Position numbers and translations under genes: made by a program. From the NCBI GenBank assembly GCA_964620045.1, contig CAZUJL010000010.1, positions 62,001 through 126,000 on the forward strand: a stretch of 64,000 nt of DNA, written 5' to 3'. The notes under the pieces are model-generated. The model did not search any database. It was not told the DNA's origin and saw only the letters and a list, made by a program, of their open reading frames with translations. The first letter of the stretch is position 1. Every line of letters begins with the position of its first letter. Source of the DNA: VFKU01 sp964620045. Lineage in GTDB: Bacteria; Hydrogenedentota; Hydrogenedentia; Hydrogenedentales; GCA-2746185. Below, in pieces: positions 7,357-15,596 of this stretch.

Positions 7357-8916
7357 GTGCTCGAGTTTTTCCGGCAGTTGGTGTCCGGCGTCACGACGAC
7401 GTGGCGGCGCCTCTCCATCAGCGCGCGCGTGCAGCTCGCACTCGCCGCGATTCTTACCATCGTGCTTGTGGCCGGCGCGGCCTACTACGGCGCGCAGCCT
7501 CAATACGGTCGGCTGTACTCCCGCCTCGATCTCGACGAATCGAACGAGATCGCCGTTTACCTGAACGAACAAGGCATTCCGTATACGCTGCGCGAAGGCG
7601 GCACGGCGATAGACATTCCGGTGCGCGATATTTCGCGCGCGCGTGTGGGCCTCAGCGCGCAGAACCTTCCGAGCAGCCAGGGCGTCGTCCCCGGCTTCGA
7701 ACTGCTCGATACCACCGACTTGATGACGAACCGCTGGCAGCAGGACGTGAACTATCAGCGTGCGCTGCGCGGCGAGTTGCAGAAGTTGCTCAATCAGTTC
7801 ACGTACGTGAAGAACTCCTATGTATTTATCCGCGAAGCCCCGGATGAACTTTTCGTGGGCGAACAGAAACCGTCGATGGCGACGGTCACGCTGGATACCG
7901 ACGGCCCGCTGACGCCGGCGCAAGTGAAGGCCGTGTTGCGCACGGTGACCAGCTTTGGCGGCGCGCATCTCTCGCCGAAGAGCGTGTCCATCGTGACGAC
8001 GGACGGCCAGATTTTGCACAGCCCGTCCGATGACGCGTTTGCCTCCATCGCGAACGACCAGCTCGAAGTGCAGGTGGCGTATGAAAACGCCGCCGAGGCG
8101 AAGATTCGCCAGGCGCTCGAAGGCATGCGCGTCAAGCACGTGGTGCAGGTCAGCGCTGTGATGGATTGGACCTCCGAGGAGGTCAAGGATCGCAAGATGG
8201 CGGATGGCGCCGTCATCAGCACGATGGAAACCACCTCCACCGTGCGCGATATGTCGCCGACTCCAGGCGGGCCTCCGGGCGCGGTCGCGAACATCCCTGA
8301 AGAACTCGGCGCGCCGGGCGAAGAAGGCATGATTTCCGAAGATGGCGAGACCATCGAAAATTTTGAACCGTCCGAGACGACGCGGATCACGACAACGCGC
8401 CCCGGACGCGTGAAGCAGTACAAGGTCGCGGCGTTCATCGAGGGTGGATACGGTCCGCCGGCGAATGCAGCGCCCGCGGCCGACGGACAAGCCGCACCGG
8501 CAGACGAATACAAACCGCTCACGCCGGAACAGATTACAAAGTACACGAACTTCATCATGAACGCCGTCGGCGACGGCACTGTGCCGACCGAAGTGGCGGT
8601 GTTCGATCAGGCGTTCAACATCGATAGCATCACGACGGAAACGCCGACGACCCTGCCGGCCGCGCCGTGGACGGAATCGACTTGGTTCAATTGGGTCTGG
8701 CGTATCGGTCTCGTCGCGCTCATGTTCCTCGTGGTCCGTTTCCTGATGCGCCGCGCGCTGGTCATTCCGGCGGAGGAAGAGGAAGTTATCGAGATTCCGG
8801 AAGCGAGCCCGGCGGAACGTCGCCAGCAGGAAATCGCGGCCGAAGTGGAGCGGTTGTCGCAGCAGGAGCCGGATACGGTGGCGGCGTTGTTGCGCACCTG
8901 GATGAACGAAGAGTAG
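7357..8916 (+). CDS. fliF: flagellar MS-ring protein FliF
   Basis: 519 residues. A first membrane helix lies at about 28-45, followed by the periplasmic ring-building region with 'YGRLYSRLDLDESNEIAVYL' and 'VVPGFELLDTTDLMTN'. A second membrane helix sits near residues 447-467 and the tail ends 'AALLRTWMNEE', the conserved segment that binds FliG. FliF forms the MS ring in the inner membrane, the base for the export gate and rotor. The GTG start has a GGGTGGAG site. Rather short for the family (often about 530-570). Confidence 0.95.
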   Translation: MLEFFRQLVSGVTTTWRRLSISARVQLALAAILTIVLVAGAAYYGAQPQYGRLYSRLDLDESNEIAVYLNEQGIPYTLREGGTAIDIPVRDISRARVGLSAQNLPSSQGVVPGFELLDTTDLMTNRWQQDVNYQRALRGELQKLLNQFTYVKNSYVFIREAPDELFVGEQKPSMATVTLDTDGPLTPAQVKAVLRTVTSFGGAHLSPKSVSIVTTDGQILHSPSDDAFASIANDQLEVQVAYENAAEAKIRQALEGMRVKHVVQVSAVMDWTSEEVKDRKMADGAVISTMETTSTVRDMSPTPGGPPGAVANIPEELGAPGEEGMISEDGETIENFEPSETTRITTTRPGRVKQYKVAAFIEGGYGPPANAAPAADGQAAPADEYKPLTPEQITKYTNFIMNAVGDGTVPTEVAVFDQAFNIDSITTETPTTLPAAPWTESTWFNWVWRIGLVALMFLVVRFLMRRALVIPAEEEEVIEIPEASPAERRQQEIAAEVERLSQQEPDTVAALLRTWMNEE

Positions 8917-8920
8917 CGGC

Positions 8921-9958
8921 ATGGCGGGCAAGGACAAAAAAGACGGACCGGTTGAAATTTCGGGCAAACAGAAAGCCGCGATTTTTCTGGCCTGCATGGG
9001 CAGTGAGCGCGCCAGCCGCATTATGTCCAGCATGAGCGAGGACGAGGTCGAGGAAATGACGCTCGCCCTGTCGAGCCTCGAAGGCATCGATCCCGGGACG
9101 CGCTCGACGGTGCTGGACGAGTTCTACGAAATGGCCGTCGCGAACAAGGTGATGACCTCCGGCGGTATCGACTATGCCCGCAACTTGCTCGAAAAGGCCT
9201 TCGGCTCCGATCGCACCATCGAAATTCTCACGCGCCTGCAGAGCAACCTGCAGGATGTACCGTTCCAGTTTCTGAAGAAGGCCGACCCAAGCCAGATCGT
9301 GACCTTCATTCAGGACGAACATCCGCAGACGATTTCGCTGATCCTCGCGCATCTGCCCTCGGCCACCTCGGCGATCATTCTTTCGGCGCTGCCGCTGGAG
9401 ACGCAGATGGAAGTCGTGATGCGGATCGCGACGATGGAGCGCACGCCGCCCGAAGTGGTGCGCGAAGTGGAGCGCGTGCTCGAGCGCAAGATGGCGGCGA
9501 TTTTCACGCAAGGCTTCACCTTCGCCGGCGGCGTGAAGGAAGTGGCGGAAATGCTGAATACGATTGACCGCGCGACCGAGAAGTCGATCATGTCGAAGTT
9601 GCAGGAGTCGGACCCTGGCTTGGCGGACGAAATCGGCCGGCTGATGTTCACGTTTGAAGATATCGCGCGCGTGGACGACGCGGGCATCCAGAAGACCCTG
9701 CGCGAAATCGAGTCGAAGGATCTCGCGCTGGCGCTCAAGGGATCGAACGAGGAAGTCTCCGAGAAGATTTACAAGAACATGTCCGAGCGTTCGCGCGAGA
9801 TGATCCGCGAGGAAATCTCGTACATGGGCCCCGTGCGCTTGCGCAACGTGGAAGAGGCCCAGCAGAAGATAGTGGCCGTGGTGCGGCGCCTGGAAGAAGC
9901 GGGCGAATTGATTGTGGAAGGCCGCGGCGGCGGCAACGAGAACGAGATTGTAGTATAA
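8921..9958 (+). CDS. fliG: flagellar motor switch protein FliG
   Basis: 345 residues, normal FliG length. It has the N-terminal FliF-binding domain, the middle-domain 'DEHPQTISLILAHLP' (EHPQ motif) and the C-terminal torque helix with charged residues in 'SREMIREEISYMGPVRLRNV'. FliG is the rotor component that meets the stator MotA and sets torque and direction. Four bases after fliF. Confidence 0.97.
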   Translation: MAGKDKKDGPVEISGKQKAAIFLACMGSERASRIMSSMSEDEVEEMTLALSSLEGIDPGTRSTVLDEFYEMAVANKVMTSGGIDYARNLLEKAFGSDRTIEILTRLQSNLQDVPFQFLKKADPSQIVTFIQDEHPQTISLILAHLPSATSAIILSALPLETQMEVVMRIATMERTPPEVVREVERVLERKMAAIFTQGFTFAGGVKEVAEMLNTIDRATEKSIMSKLQESDPGLADEIGRLMFTFEDIARVDDAGIQKTLREIESKDLALALKGSNEEVSEKIYKNMSERSREMIREEISYMGPVRLRNVEEAQQKIVAVVRRLEEAGELIVEGRGGGNENEIVV

Positions 9959-10031
9959 TTGGTTCCGCTGGCCGGGCTGCGGGGTTACCGGCTACGCGTT
10001 TGGGGCGATTCGGCAAAACATCGGGGGATGC

Positions 10032-10673
10032 ATGCCGAAAATCATCAAGACGAATTTTGTCCAGTCGGCGTCCGTCTCGGCCTTCGAGCGCACGCCGCTG
10101 GTTCCGGAAGACGCGCACAACGGACACATGCCGTCCGTTGAAGCCGCTGAAATCATCGCGCGCGCCAACGAAGAAGCCGCAGGGATCACTCAGGCCGCCT
10201 ATGACGAAGGCCTTCGCCGCGGCATGGCCGATGGCGAGCGACGTTTTCGCGAATCCATCCGCGAATCGGTCGAAGTGCTCAAGTCCGCGGCGACGCGCGT
10301 GGATCAATCGCACAAGGAATTTCTCGATCAAATCGAGCCGCAGTTGATCCGGCTGGCCACGAGCATCGCGTCGAAGATCATCGAACGCGAATCGTCGGTA
10401 TCCAAGGAGCTCGTCCAGCGCACCGTGCGCAACGCGCTGCAGAAGATTGTGGACGAAGAACACGTAGTGGTCCGGGTAAATCCGAAAGATTTGGAAACCC
10501 TGCGCACATACCGGACGGAATTGACCAACGAATTCGACAGCATCGAGCGCATCGACGTGGTGGCGGATGACGCCATTGACGCCGGCGGCTGCATCGCGCA
10601 GACCGACTCCGTGCGCATCGATGGCCGGCTTGCGTCGCAATTGGAGAAGATCCTCAACGAGCTTCTCGGATAG
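10032..10673 (+). CDS. fliH: flagellar assembly protein FliH
   Basis: 213 residues. The N-terminal half is Glu/Ala/Arg-rich coiled coil with GxxxG-like spacing ('AAYDEGLRRGMADGERRF'); the C-terminal half has the FliH/HrpE fold ('IRLATSIASKIIERE', 'VVVRVNPKDLETLRTY', 'DDAIDAGGCIAQTDSVRIDG'). FliH is the stator-like partner and regulator of the export ATPase FliI. The ATG at 10032 is preferred to an out-of-frame ATG at 10028. Six bases before fliI. Confidence 0.92.
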   Translation: MPKIIKTNFVQSASVSAFERTPLVPEDAHNGHMPSVEAAEIIARANEEAAGITQAAYDEGLRRGMADGERRFRESIRESVEVLKSAATRVDQSHKEFLDQIEPQLIRLATSIASKIIERESSVSKELVQRTVRNALQKIVDEEHVVVRVNPKDLETLRTYRTELTNEFDSIERIDVVADDAIDAGGCIAQTDSVRIDGRLASQLEKILNELLG

Positions 10674-10679
10674 CGCGGC

Positions 10680-11990
10680 GTGTCGCCCCCGAACCTCGAA
10701 AAACACCTCGACAAGCTGAGCGGCAGTCAGCCGCTGACGGTCTACGGCAAGGTGCAGGAAGTCGTCGGACTCACCATCGAAGCCTCCGGGCCGCCCGCCC
10801 GCGTGGGCGAGTTGTGTTTCGTGGAGTCCGAGGGCGGCGAGCGGATTCCGGTGGAAGTCGTCGGATTTCGCGGCAAGCGCACGCTGCTGATGCCGCTCGC
10901 GCACAGCCGCGGGATCGGACCCGAGAGTCTGTTGCTGGCCACCGGCGCGCCGCTGCAGTTGCGCGCGGGGCAGGATCTGGTGGGGCGCGTGATCGGCGGC
11001 TTGGGGAATCCGATCGACGAATTGGGCCCGCTTACCGGCGGCACCACGATCGAGATTATGGCGTCCGCGCCAAAGCCGATGCAGCGCACGCGGATCAACA
11101 AATCCATTTCGACGGGAGTGCGCGCGATTGATGCGTGCGTTACCTGCGGCAAGGGCCAGCGCATCGGCGTGATGGCGGGCAGCGGCGTCGGCAAGAGCAA
11201 GCTCATGGGCATGATCGCGCGGAACACGAACGCCGACGTCAGCGTGATTGCGCTGATCGGCGAACGCGGCCGCGAGGTGCGCGACTTTATCGAAGGCGAC
11301 CTCGGTGAGAAAGGACGCGCGCGATCAGTCGTGATCGCGGCCACCTCGGACGAACCGGCGCTCGTGCGCATCAAGGGTGCTTACCTCGCGACGGCGGTCG
11401 CCGAATACTTCCGCGACCAGGGCCTCGACGTGATGTTGATGATGGATTCCGTCACGCGGTTCGCGATGGCGCAGCGCGAAGTGGGGCTGGCGGTGGGGGA
11501 GCCGCCGACGACCAAAGGGTATCCGCCGTCGGTGTATTCGCTGCTGCCGCAATTGCTGGAACGCGCGGGGACGTCAGAACGCGGCAGCGTGACGGGAATT
11601 TACACGGTGCTGGTCGAAGCCGACGACATGAACGACCCGATCGCGGATGCGACGCGCAGTATTCTCGATGGCCACGTCGTGTTGTCGCGCGATCTGGCGT
11701 CGCGCGGACACTACCCCGCCATCGACGTGCTGGAAAGCATCAGCCGCGTGATGATTGACGTGACCAGCGAGCGGCACCAGAATTTCGCGCAGGGCCTGCG
11801 GCGGGTGCTGGCGACCTATCGTGACGCGCAGGACCTGATCAATATTGGGGCCTATGTAAAGGGAAGCAATCCCGACATCGACGAGGCCGTCCGGCTGGCC
11901 CCGAAAATTAACGCGTTCCTGAAGCAAGGCATCACGGAACCCTCTGAATTCGCCGCGCTGGAGCCCACGATGGAGGCGCTGCTGAAGTGA
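10680..11990 (+). CDS. fliI: flagellum-specific ATPase FliI
   Basis: 436 residues, the family norm. Walker A 'GSGVGKS' at about residues 167-173, Walker B region 'GLDVMLMMDSVTRFAMAQRE', and the export-ATPase stretch 'GYPPSVYSLLPQLLERAG'. FliI energises type III export of rod, hook and filament subunits and works with FliH and FliJ, both encoded alongside. GTG start six bases after fliH. Confidence 0.97.
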   Translation: MSPPNLEKHLDKLSGSQPLTVYGKVQEVVGLTIEASGPPARVGELCFVESEGGERIPVEVVGFRGKRTLLMPLAHSRGIGPESLLLATGAPLQLRAGQDLVGRVIGGLGNPIDELGPLTGGTTIEIMASAPKPMQRTRINKSISTGVRAIDACVTCGKGQRIGVMAGSGVGKSKLMGMIARNTNADVSVIALIGERGREVRDFIEGDLGEKGRARSVVIAATSDEPALVRIKGAYLATAVAEYFRDQGLDVMLMMDSVTRFAMAQREVGLAVGEPPTTKGYPPSVYSLLPQLLERAGTSERGSVTGIYTVLVEADDMNDPIADATRSILDGHVVLSRDLASRGHYPAIDVLESISRVMIDVTSERHQNFAQGLRRVLATYRDAQDLINIGAYVKGSNPDIDEAVRLAPKINAFLKQGITEPSEFAALEPTMEALLK

Positions 11991-12015
11991 AGCATCGCGC
12001 ACGGGGGATTCGCTG

Positions 12016-12480
12016 ATGGCCGAGGACCGCATCGCGCGCTACGAGATGCTGCTGCGCGTGCGCAAACGGCAGGAAGACCTGAAGGCGCAGGCGCTTGTGA
12101 TTGCGCGCAACGAACACGCGGCGCTGCGCCGGCAACGGCGCGAACTCGACGAGCGCCGGCGATCGCTGTTAAAGGAAGCAGACATTCCCCGCGGCACGCG
12201 CTTCGAGCCTTCGCGCGTGCAGGCCATCTATCAGTACGAGCGGCACATCAGCCGTCGCGCGGACGCGAAGGACGCCGAGATTGCGATGCACGCCAACGTG
12301 GTCGAGTCCGCGCGCGCGGAACTTGAAACCGCCATGGGCCGCAAGCGCATGATGGAGAAGCTCATTGAGCGCACCGAGAAGGCCGAGCGCGCCGAGGCGC
12401 TCCGGCGCGAGCAGCGCTGGCACGACGAATCCGCCGTGATTCGGTTCGCGCACCGGCGACGCATGAGCGGCGAGGACTAG
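12016..12480 (+). CDS. fliJ: flagellar export protein FliJ
   Basis: 154 residues, a long antiparallel coiled coil rich in Arg, Glu and Ala with no other domain. Length, charge pattern and position straight after fliI identify it as FliJ, the stalk-like component of the export ATPase that also escorts chaperones. Sequence conservation in this family is low, so position carries much of the weight. Confidence 0.85.
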   Translation: MAEDRIARYEMLLRVRKRQEDLKAQALVIARNEHAALRRQRRELDERRRSLLKEADIPRGTRFEPSRVQAIYQYERHISRRADAKDAEIAMHANVVESARAELETAMGRKRMMEKLIERTEKAERAEALRREQRWHDESAVIRFAHRRRMSGED

Positions 12481-12483
12481 GAC

Positions 12484-13032
12484 ATGGGAAAAATCATCGC
12501 AATCCTGATCGCGGGCGTCGTGGTGTTCGTCGGCACGCTCGTGGGCGCGCTGGCCTTCACGGGCAAGCTGAACGCCGATAGTCTCGCGAAGTTGATGGGC
12601 AAAGAGACGGCTGCGAAGACCGAAGCCGCGGCGCCGGAACAGGATATGGGTCCGCTGACGACGAAGATCAAGGAAGAGCAAGAGCGCCTGCGCGAAAAAG
12701 AGCGCGAACTGGATGAGCGTGAAGCGCAGCTCGATCAGCGTGAGGCGCAGGTGGAGCAAACGCTCACTGAACTGACCAAGATGCAGGAAGACGTGAACGC
12801 GGCGCTCGGTCAAGTGGATGAGCAGCTACAAGCGCGGCTCGAGCAAATTGCAAAGACGATGGAAAAGATGGATCCCAAGAACGCGGCGATCGATCTCGCC
12901 GCGATGACGCCCGAAGATGCGGCGAAAATTGTTCCGCTGATGAGCGACCGTGGTCGCGGTAAGATTCTCGATGAAATGAAGGCCGAACCCCGCGCGCAGT
13001 TGTTGGAAGTGTTGCAAGAGAAGAAGTTGTAA
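12484..13032 (+). CDS. MotE-like membrane-anchored coiled-coil protein
   Basis: 182 residues: one N-terminal membrane helix (about 4-27), a heptad-rich coiled coil (about 55-125) and a C-terminal module 'DLAAMTPEDAAKIVPLMSDR' resembling the MgtE N-terminal helical repeat. This layout matches MotE, described as a chaperone for the stator protein MotC in alphaproteobacteria, and similar proteins found after fliJ in many flagellar operons. It starts three bases after fliJ. No motA/motB gene is in the window, so its partner here is unknown. Confidence 0.75.
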   Translation: MGKIIAILIAGVVVFVGTLVGALAFTGKLNADSLAKLMGKETAAKTEAAAPEQDMGPLTTKIKEEQERLREKERELDEREAQLDQREAQVEQTLTELTKMQEDVNAALGQVDEQLQARLEQIAKTMEKMDPKNAAIDLAAMTPEDAAKIVPLMSDRGRGKILDEMKAEPRAQLLEVLQEKKL

Positions 13033-13079
13033 GACCCTCGCGCCGAAACCCGCAGGCTCTCCCTTGAATTGACGGGGAG

Positions 13080-13100
13080 ATTCTTCGCTTCGCTCAGAAT
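13080..13100. repeat. short intergenic inverted repeat (ATTCT...AGAAT)
   Basis: ATTCT and AGAAT flank CTTCGCTTCG-type sequence in the 214-base gap between the MotE-like gene and fliK. Sequences of the type 'TTCGCTTCGCTCAGAATGAC' are, from general familiarity, frequent intergenic repeats in many GC-rich genomes. Only one copy is seen in this window. The rest of the gap shows no clear promoter. Confidence 0.35.
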
Positions 13101-13246
13101 GACAAAAACGGATTGGCGTTGCTCTCCGTTTTGAAGCTCACCTCGTAAGTCTTTTTCCTGCTACCGAATCGGCATCGCCCGATTTGCATCTTTTCGTCTG
13201 TGCATGGCGCACAGACGCATCTCACTCGAAAGGAGGTGAAGAATGA

Positions 13247-14515
13247 ATGAACCCAATAGCAGTTAGTGGAACGACGGGAAAGGTCATGTTCCAAGGCGTG
13301 GCGGAAGCTGCCGCGAACGGTGGAATGCCGGCCTCGCTGGCCGATTTGTTCGGCCAGATTCTGGCGAACGCGCAGGCGGGCATCACGGCGACGATGGACG
13401 GCGCAACGCCGGACGGCGAGGGTGCCGACGGAGAGGACGCGGTCGATTCGGCCGAAGCCACCGCCGCGTTGGCCGCTGCACTGGCCGCGATGCCGACCGC
13501 AGTCGCAAGCGACGCTGTAGTTGCCGATGAAACGGCCGGTGTCGCAGGAGTATCGAGCGCGGATGCGCTGGTTGCCGACGCTGCAGGTTCGCCGGAGGAC
13601 GCCGTCTCGGCCGAGATTGCCGCGCTGCTTCAGCCGGCGGATAGCGAAGAGACCGCTTCGCCGGAAATGACGCTCGCGATGCAGTTGGCCGCGGCGCGGG
13701 CCGGATTAGGTCCGGAAGGTTCAGTGGCCGCACGCCGATTTGGCGATGTGGCCGCGCGGCCGGGGCAGCCTGGCGAAGGCGCGTCGGAGTCGGTGGAGCC
13801 GGTGTCGTTGCGTGAACTCGCGGCGCCTTCGGCGAAGAACGCGGAGTCCGCATCGGAGCAGGCGGATACCAACAGCGAGGGCGACGACGCGGCACGCGAA
13901 ATCCTCAAGCCGATGCCGACGCTGCACCACGCGAAGTCGGGCGATACGTCCCCCTTCGAGGTGAATGCGCCGGTGTTTGGCGGTGCGGAAATTCACACGG
14001 CAGGCCGATCGCGGACTGAGCCGCTGATGCCGGCGTCGCAGTCGGACATCCCGCAGTCGGTGAGTGTGCGCGACGTGGGCGACGCAGTCGTTCGCAGCGT
14101 GCATTACCTCTCGGGCCGCACGGAAGACGTGGTGACCGTGCGCCTCATGCCGCAGTCGCTGGGCGAGCTCCGCATCGCGGTGCACTCGGGCGAACGCGGC
14201 ATGGAAGTGGTGCTGACCGCGGCGAACAACGTCGCGCGCGAAGCGCTGGAAACGAACCTGCAAGGTCTGCGCGAAGCGCTGGGCCGCGAAGGGATGAACA
14301 TCGAACGCGTGAGCGTGCAGGTGTTCACGCACTTCGACGCGGGCCACCAGACAGCGTCGCAGCAGAACGCGCACGGCAACGCGGGGCAGCACTCGGCCCG
14401 GCAGTCGGGCACGGCGTACCGCGAGTCATCCGGCTCGCCGTCGCAGCAGCAGGGCAGCAGTGAACAGCAACCCAGGCGCCAGCAACACGGTGGCCGCCTG
14501 AACATGTGGGTCTGA
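13247..14515 (+). CDS. fliK: flagellar hook-length control protein FliK
   Basis: 422 residues. The N-terminal two thirds is low-complexity Ala/Asp/Glu/Pro sequence, as in the FliK ruler region. The C-terminal Flg_hook domain (about 275-380) includes 'VTVRLMPQSLGELRIAV' and 'REALGREGMNIERVSVQV', followed by a Gln/Ser/His-rich tail. FliK measures hook length and switches export specificity through FlhB, whose gene is not in the window. A very strong AGGAGGTG site precedes the start. A second ATG four bases upstream, in another frame, gives only seven codons. Confidence 0.92.
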   Translation: MNPIAVSGTTGKVMFQGVAEAAANGGMPASLADLFGQILANAQAGITATMDGATPDGEGADGEDAVDSAEATAALAAALAAMPTAVASDAVVADETAGVAGVSSADALVADAAGSPEDAVSAEIAALLQPADSEETASPEMTLAMQLAAARAGLGPEGSVAARRFGDVAARPGQPGEGASESVEPVSLRELAAPSAKNAESASEQADTNSEGDDAAREILKPMPTLHHAKSGDTSPFEVNAPVFGGAEIHTAGRSRTEPLMPASQSDIPQSVSVRDVGDAVVRSVHYLSGRTEDVVTVRLMPQSLGELRIAVHSGERGMEVVLTAANNVAREALETNLQGLREALGREGMNIERVSVQVFTHFDAGHQTASQQNAHGNAGQHSARQSGTAYRESSGSPSQQQGSSEQQPRRQQHGGRLNMWV

Positions 14516-14531
14516 AAGGAGGTGTAACGCA

Positions 14532-15143
14532 ATGAGTGGATTGGCAGGCATACGAGCCGGCGCTGGACTGCTCAGTCCGACGCCGGAAGCACGCGCATCA
14601 GTCGCCAAGCAATTGATGGAGACCGCGCGGGCACGGGCGGGCGAGCGCACGTTGCAAGAAGCGACCGGAACGGATCAGCAGCAGCCGGTGCTCGCGACAG
14701 CGGCAAACACGCCCGGCCAGCCGACGGAAGTGGATCCGGACATCATCCAGAAATCAGTAAAGAAGGAACTCGGAAAGGACGCGTTTCTTCAGTTGCTGGT
14801 GCTGCAGATGCAGTCGCAGGATCCGCTGAATCCGATGGACAACACGGAAATGGTGTCGCAGCTCGCGCAGTTCTCGGCGCTCGAAGCGCAGACGAATCTG
14901 AACGAGAGCTTCGATACGCTCAGCGGAAACGTCGACCAGTTGAACTTCATTTCGGGCGCGCAATTGCTCGGAAAGACAGTCACCGGAGTCGGCGTAGACG
15001 GCGAACTGCTCACGGGCGAGGTCGAATCAATACATCTCGACGGCAGCCTCGTGATGCTCACCGTGGAAGGCAAGTTGATGTCCATGGCGAGCGTGTTCAG
15101 CGTGAGATCGCCGTCGGTCGACAGCGAAGGATCGGGCGCATGA
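14532..15143 (+). CDS. flgD: flagellar hook assembly scaffold FlgD
   Basis: 203 residues. The N-terminal FlgD motif 'FLQLLVLQMQSQDPLNPMDN' is intact and followed by 'TEMVSQLAQFSALEQ'-like sequence; the C-terminal part is the short beta-rich domain. FlgD caps the growing hook and polymerises FlgE, then leaves. A strong AGGAGGTG site precedes the ATG. The stop overlaps the next start (ATGA). Confidence 0.95.
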   Translation: MSGLAGIRAGAGLLSPTPEARASVAKQLMETARARAGERTLQEATGTDQQQPVLATAANTPGQPTEVDPDIIQKSVKKELGKDAFLQLLVLQMQSQDPLNPMDNTEMVSQLAQFSALEAQTNLNESFDTLSGNVDQLNFISGAQLLGKTVTGVGVDGELLTGEVESIHLDGSLVMLTVEGKLMSMASVFSVRSPSVDSEGSGA

Positions 15144-15508
15144 TTCGTCCGGTTTCGTTCGACGCTGTGTCGCAACCGTCGCAGAGTCCCGCGACAACGC
15201 CCAAATCCGGCGGCAATTTCGCCGGGGAATTGGCGAGTGCCGAGCTGAAGTTCTCCGCGCATGCGCAAAAGCGCTTGCACGATCGGAACATTCAGCTCAG
15301 TGACGCGGACCGTGCGCGGATTTCGGAATCGGCCAACCTCGCCGCCGCCAAGGGCGCGCGCGAGGCCTTATTGGTAATGGATCGGCTCGCGCTCGTGGTG
15401 GGCGTGCCGACCCGGACCGTGATCACGGTGATGGAGCCGCAAGCCGGCGACCCCGCCGTGTTCACGAACATCGACAGTGTGGTCATGGTGCCCAAGGCGG
15501 GCGCGTGA
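15140..15508 (+). CDS. flagellar operon protein, TIGR02530 family
   Basis: 122 residues with the conserved core 'FSAHAQKRLHDRNIQLSDAD' and a C-terminal 'NIDSVVMVPK'. This small family (TIGR02530, 'flagellar operon protein') is found almost always between flgD and flgE and has no established function. Its start overlaps the flgD stop by four bases, so translation is probably coupled. A hook-assembly role is an inference from position. Confidence 0.85.
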   Translation: MIRPVSFDAVSQPSQSPATTPKSGGNFAGELASAELKFSAHAQKRLHDRNIQLSDADRARISESANLAAAKGAREALLVMDRLALVVGVPTRTVITVMEPQAGDPAVFTNIDSVVMVPKAGA

Positions 15509-15596
15509 CGCAGGGGGATACAACATGGGCCGGACCCAATCCGGGAGGCCCCGCGCGGCGGATGAATTCCGCCGTGCAACCAACGGAGGAAGCAGT

